Below are positions 60,241 through 64,000 of a DNA stretch of 64,000 bases, piece by piece; position 1 is the first letter of the stretch; every line of letters starts with the position of its first letter. The DNA lies in NCBI GenBank assembly GCA_054661495.1, contig BAAFSQ010000004.1, positions 38,200-102,199 on the forward strand, in the 5' to 3' direction. The DNA is from Zygophlyctis sp. KS116. Lineage: Eukaryota; Chytridiomycota. The notes below the pieces were generated by a model that saw only the letters and a list, made by a program, of their open reading frames with translations, was not told the DNA's origin and ran no database searches. A program made the translations under genes and the position numbers.

Positions 60241-60873
60241 AGTCCGGAAAGCTATGTGCTGCCGCTGAATCGATCGTCGATTTTCATTAATTGGTAGCAA
60301 GAATCAACATCAAGACTAGCAAGCAGCGTACGCAGATTCCCATGCTGCATTCGCCATCTTAACCTTGAGATTCTTGTATTTTTTCGAAGAGGTAAACAGA
60401 GTATATTTCTTAATTAGCTCTTCATCATCCATGCATGTGTAATTGTTTAGCATTTGCATGAGTACTTGATCTGTTAATATTCTTTGCTTTAGTTCACTGA
60501 TTGTAGTTGCATCAGAGATAGGATTGAATTTTTGCTCGATAGGATTCATTTTATTTTTTTAAAAGCAAACAACGATCTACTCTTCTCTTATTGTCAGATC
60601 CAGACCGATTTGGATCGATCTCGTCGTTAGACACTCCAGGCCTTTTGCATGTGCCCGATCTATTTCACCACCATCCAGAGGTCGAGTTCAACAAAGATCA
60701 TAAAAGACTTGAGATGCGGTAATGGAATCATAATGCCTCATGGCTATGACTACTCATCGTCTCAGATTGATAACGAAGAACAAGTAAGGTATGGCAATGC
60801 GATTTTTGTACTTAATAATAATATCAGTTCCAAAAGATATCTCTTAATACATAATAATCGCACATTCGGACTA
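60241..60873. repeat. 633-bp tandem duplication, unit 1
   Basis: Bases 60241-60751 recur at 60874-61384 with only a few substitutions (for example ATCGTCGAT vs ATAGTCGAT, ATCATAAAAG vs ATCATGAAAG). The offset is exactly 633 bp. Unit 1 is complete and includes a unique-looking end (60752-60873) that is missing from unit 2. The near identity indicates a recent event. Confidence 0.95.
60316..60549 (-). CDS. Duplicated small ORF, copy 1, unknown
   Basis: 77 residues starting MNPIEQKFNPISDATTISEL, with a helical, charged middle (DDEELIKKYTLF) and ending ANAAWESAYAAC. An A/T-rich run (ttttaaaaaaataaa, minus strand) precedes the ATG. It is identical to copy 2 at the protein level. I do not recognise it; it may be an exon of a larger or degraded gene. 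Confidence 0.4.
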   Translation of the reverse strand: MNPIEQKFNPISDATTISELKQRILTDQVLMQMLNNYTCMDDEELIKKYTLFTSSKKYKNLKVKMANAAWESAYAAC

Positions 60874-60909
60874 AGTCCGGAAAGCTATGTGCTGCCGCTG
60901 AATCGATAG
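60649..60909 (+). pseudogene. SH3-domain gene fragment
   Basis: The frame contains YDYSSSQIDNEEQVRYGNAIFVL, then LLIHNNRTFGLSPESYVLPLN, a plausible SH3 fold (ALYDY..., ...GLFPSNYV..L). No complete gene surrounds it. Its last part (SPESYVLPLN) recurs at the left edge of unit 1 (60241 onward), and its first part recurs at 61282-61384 in unit 2, where it is cut off. These are probably remains of an SH3-containing gene broken by the duplication. Confidence 0.45.
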
Positions 60910-61384
60910 TCGATTTTCATTAATTTGTAGCAAGAATCAACATCAAGACTAGCAAGCAGCGTACGCAGATTCCCATGCTGCATTCGCCATCTTAACCTTG
61001 AGATTCTTGTATTTTTTCGAAGAGGTAAACAGAGTATATTTCTTAATTAGCTCTTCATCATCCATGCATGTGTAATTGTTTAGCATTTGCATGAGTACTT
61101 GATCTGTTAATATTCTTTGCTTTAGTTCACTGATTGTAGTTGCATCAGAGATAGGATTGAATTTTTGCTCGATAGGATTCATTTTATTTTTTTAAAAGCA
61201 AACAACGATCTACTCTTCTCTTATTGTCAGATCCAGACCGATTTGGATCGATCTCGTCGTTAGACACTCCAGGCCTTTTGCATGTGCCCGATCTATTTCA
61301 CCACCATCCAGAGGTCGAGTTCAACAAAGATCATGAAAGACTTGAGATGCGGTAATGGAATCATAATGCCTCATGGCTATGACT
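60874..61384. repeat. 633-bp tandem duplication, unit 2 (truncated)
   Basis: Copy of 60241-60751. After GGCTATGACT at 61384 the similarity stops, and the sequence is replaced by an inverted copy of a segment from inside the unit. Confidence 0.95.
60949..61182 (-). CDS. Duplicated small ORF, copy 2, unknown
   Basis: Same 77-residue product as copy 1, exactly 633 bp away. Conservation of the frame reflects recent duplication and is not by itself evidence of function. Confidence 0.4.
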   Translation of the reverse strand: MNPIEQKFNPISDATTISELKQRILTDQVLMQMLNNYTCMDDEELIKKYTLFTSSKKYKNLKVKMANAAWESAYAAC

Positions 61385-61443
61385 TGCGGACTATATTAGA
61401 TCGGTCTGGATCTGAAAATAGGAGAAGAGTAGATCATTGTTTG
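61199..61443. repeat. Inverted repeat flanking the truncated unit
   Basis: Arm 61199-61242 reappears in inverted orientation at 61400-61443: 44 bp with about three mismatches (core ATCGGTCTGGATCTGA). The arm is also present in unit 1 at 60566-60609. The arms enclose about 157 bp. It could be terminal inverted repeats of a small non-autonomous element or a rearrangement scar. Confidence 0.7.
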
Positions 61444-61554
61444 AAACATGTTTGCCAAGGATGTAAATTATTGGACGGTGAAGCTTGAGGATTATCATTT
61501 TTACTATTTACGGTACTTTTTCTAATATCATTAAAAATAATACAAGTTAATTGA
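61444..61554. other. Short gene-free stretch
   Basis: About 110 bp between the inverted repeat and the stop of the GRIP golgin gene. No feature supported. Confidence 0.4.
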
Positions 61555-63802
61555 TCATAAAAAGCTATACGATAAGGTAGTCGATTTTCGTAATTTCTGC
61601 TCTTCTTCAGGCGTCAATTCCAAAACGGTTGATAAGACAGGGATAAGTTTGTCCTTTGTCTTTGATTCTAGAAAAGATAGTACAATATTTTTCAAATATT
61701 CGATACTGAGGCGTTTCTCCAAAATCTCCATTCGATCTTGACTCCTTACTTGTTCCTTCAAGAATCTTTCCTGTTCTAGTAGCCTTTCTACATTCGCTTC
61801 TGATTCTGTCAATAAATGCGATAGCTGATCTATTTTATGAGCCATTTCCTTGATTTTAAATGACGAAACGCCTCCCTGTTCAAGGCTATTTAAAATATTA
61901 GACGAGGATCTCCTCAAAACTGGTGAATTAGCACCCATCTGCTTTTCAATAAAAGGGCTGGATAGGATGCTGATTGTGGGGCCTGAAGTGTTTGAATTTG
62001 TTTTTAGTTGTTCAATCTGATTTCTAGCTTGAGAAAGTTCAGCTTTCAGATTCTAAAATTTCATAATTTAAAAAACTACCTGTGTAGTATTTAAATAGTG
62101 CGTTAATTTGGTTTGCTTATCCTCCAAAGATATCTTTGATTCGGATTGTAAATTATCAATTTGAGTTTTGAGCAAAACTTGTCGGTCTTGATGCTCTTTC
62201 TGAATATTGTCCATTTCTAAACCATTTAGTTACAAAATCCCACCTTTAGTATGAGAAATCTTTAAAATCTCAATCTCTTTTCGTAAATTTTCTACATCCT
62301 GTAGCAAATGAAATTTCTCTTTTGAATTTGACTCCATTTCAGACAATCGAACAGTTAAATCTTGATTTTTAAGTTCAAATTCTTTTAATTCTTGTTCAAC
62401 TTTAACTATATTGTGATTAGCCTTGAGTAAGTCAGACTCTAGATTGCTAAAAATTTAAAACTTTTGAATTTACTTGATTTTAAGTTCCAATTTGGCATTT
62501 ATTTCCTGTAATTCTGTAATTTTCCCATCCATCCCACTTGTAACCGAAGACTGTTGTAGAGCTAATTGAGCTTTAACTTTATAATTCTGAAATTCCTGTA
62601 GAGTTTTAGCTTTTTCCTGTATCCCGTTATTAATTTCTTTTGTCTTTTCAGCGATTGAAGCTTGAAGACTTTCACTTTCAACCAATAATTCACGTATTCT
62701 AGATTCATAATTTTCTTGAATTATTTAATTTACTCATACCTTTTTCTATTTGCATTTTTTGCATTTGTTCTACTTCTATTCCAGATAGCTCCTCCTTCTT
62801 GTCATTTGCCTCTTTAATTTCACTTCTTAAATTCCCAGTCAACTCCTTATACTCTAAAAGTTTCTTATTAGCAGCAATAAGTAATCCCTTCATTTTTCTA
62901 ATCTTTTCTTCATTATCTTCCCTATTTTTTTCCAATTCCTGAAATTTCTCTTGTTTATCATCATTTTTTTCTTTTAATGTCTCTAATTGACCCTGTAAAT
63001 CCTTTATTGATTCTTCTAGAGTAAAATTAGACTCTTGCAATTTCTTTTTAATTATTTCATCGTTTTTCTACAAAATTTTAAATCTTTTCAAAAATACCAA
63101 TTGAGCCTTTAATTCCTGAATTTCTACTGCCAACTTGTTCAGATTCTCCTTGTGACTATTCCTTAAACTTGAAATTTTCTCTTCTGTTTCTCTCTTAATT
63201 TCTTCCTGATATTTCAATTTTAATGTATTATCTACGTCTCCTTTAGTGTCATCTTGCAGAGTCTCATTTTCTACAACTGTCTGAGATTCAGCATCAACTC
63301 TTTTCACATCTAGAGCCTTGTTTGAACGCGCATCAGTTTCAGTAGTTGCGTTTGTAGAGTCTGTACCTGTAATATCAGGCGATGCAGTTACAGAGAGTAC
63401 ATCATAATTATCAGTCTGTACATTCATATCATTCTGTACAATATTAGAGGTCTGTACAGTATTATCAGTCTGTACAGTATTAGAAGTAGAGGTAGAATTA
63501 GTCTGTATAGTATTCAAAGGTGTATTAAGAGACAGACTAGAAATTTCCTTTTGCAGTTTTGATATCTTTAGTTTAGATTGAATTCTACTCTGCTGTAATT
63601 CCTTTTCCAGTTCTAAATTTCTAGATTTTAATTCATTCTGAGAATTCAAAACACTAGAGACTTGAGTCTTGAATTTCCCAATTTCTGTTTCTAGAGTTGA
63701 ATTTTCAGTCTTTAATTTTGTAATAAATTCCTTTAATTGAGTTTCATTCATTCCTTCCAGCTCTGGCATAGAAGACTGAAGTTGTAGAAATTGTGAAAAC
63801 AT
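61555..63802 (-). CDS. GRIP-domain golgin (trans-Golgi coiled-coil protein)
   Basis: Six exons (63802-63098, 63067-62740, 62714-62474, 62446-62244, 62216-62080, 62052-61555; introns 25-30 nt) give 703 residues. Nearly all is coiled coil, interrupted near 90-140 by a Thr/Asn/Gln-rich repeat (TVQTDN-type). The C-terminus holds the GRIP domain: SIEYLKNIVLSFLESKTKDKLIPVLSTVLELTPEEEQKL, including the Tyr that contacts Arl1. GRIP golgins such as GCC185 and Imh1 capture endosome-derived vesicles at the trans-Golgi. Which subtype cannot be told. Confidence 0.88.
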
Positions 63803-64000
63803 TTTGTTTCAAGGCGGAAAATTGGCTTAAATCGGACGACAAAGTTTATAATTTCTACAATTATATTTAATAACAACAGTTGAAATCAATGATTCTAATT
63901 ACAAAGTCAGATCAACTTTCTTGTGTGTAATCTCATCTGTCCGGAAACGATGATGCAAAATTAAATTTAAAAAATAGTCTCAGAATAAATAACTTGATTT
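63803..64000. other. Upstream flank of the GRIP golgin gene, window end
   Basis: 198 bp with no gene visible to the window edge; presumably the golgin promoter and the start of an intergenic region. Confidence 0.4.

Overview
This is a compact, AT-rich nuclear eukaryotic window with about 40 protein-coding genes on both strands. The genes carry about 80 introns that I could place by restoring reading frame and family continuity. The introns are extremely short, almost all 24-36 nt, with GT..AG ends and TTAAT/CTAAT-like branch sites. Most intergenic gaps are under 150 bp, and some same-strand neighbours are only 3-8 bp apart.

The gene set points to an early-diverging, flagellate relative or member of the Fungi (aphelid, rozellid or chytrid grade). 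Fungal signals are three genes of the alpha-aminoadipate lysine pathway and a GH76 (DFG5/DCW1-like) wall enzyme. Ciliary signals are inversin and an MDH1B N-terminal domain. Ancestral opisthokont signals are ATG16 with WD40 repeats, an NCOR-type corepressor, and a SHANK-like SPN-plus-ankyrin protein. I cannot name the species from sequence alone.

Layout: 0-15 kb holds homocitrate synthase, importin-5 (with a long intron that looks like a C/D snoRNA host), an RRM-cyclophilin, homoisocitrate dehydrogenase, a free-standing MDH1B-N domain, topoisomerase II, COX6A, saccharopine reductase and FRA10AC1. 15-31 kb holds inversin, three membrane-anchored coiled-coil proteins, METTL16, CCDC174 abutting ATG1, a GM130-like golgin and GH76. 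31-43 kb holds FAHD1 and acetyl-CoA synthetase (divergent), a cysteine-rich protein, an unknown helical protein, ARMC8/GID5, a steryl-ester lipase and the SHANK-like gene. 43-55 kb holds an AGFG-type ArfGAP, ATG16 and KGD2 (divergent), H2B and H2A (divergent), alkaline phosphatase, MEMO1, a single cNMP-binding protein, AFG1, uS10 and ZC3H3. 55-64 kb holds a minisatellite, bS21m, an NCOR/SNT1-like corepressor, a recent 633-bp tandem duplication with SH3 and small-ORF fragments, and a GRIP golgin.

Most genes are housekeeping. The points most worth a second look are the lysine-gene clustering, the SHANK-like N-terminal architecture, the intronic snoRNA candidate, the miniature introns, the free-standing ciliary MDH1B-N domain and the duplicated repeat region near 60-61.5 kb.
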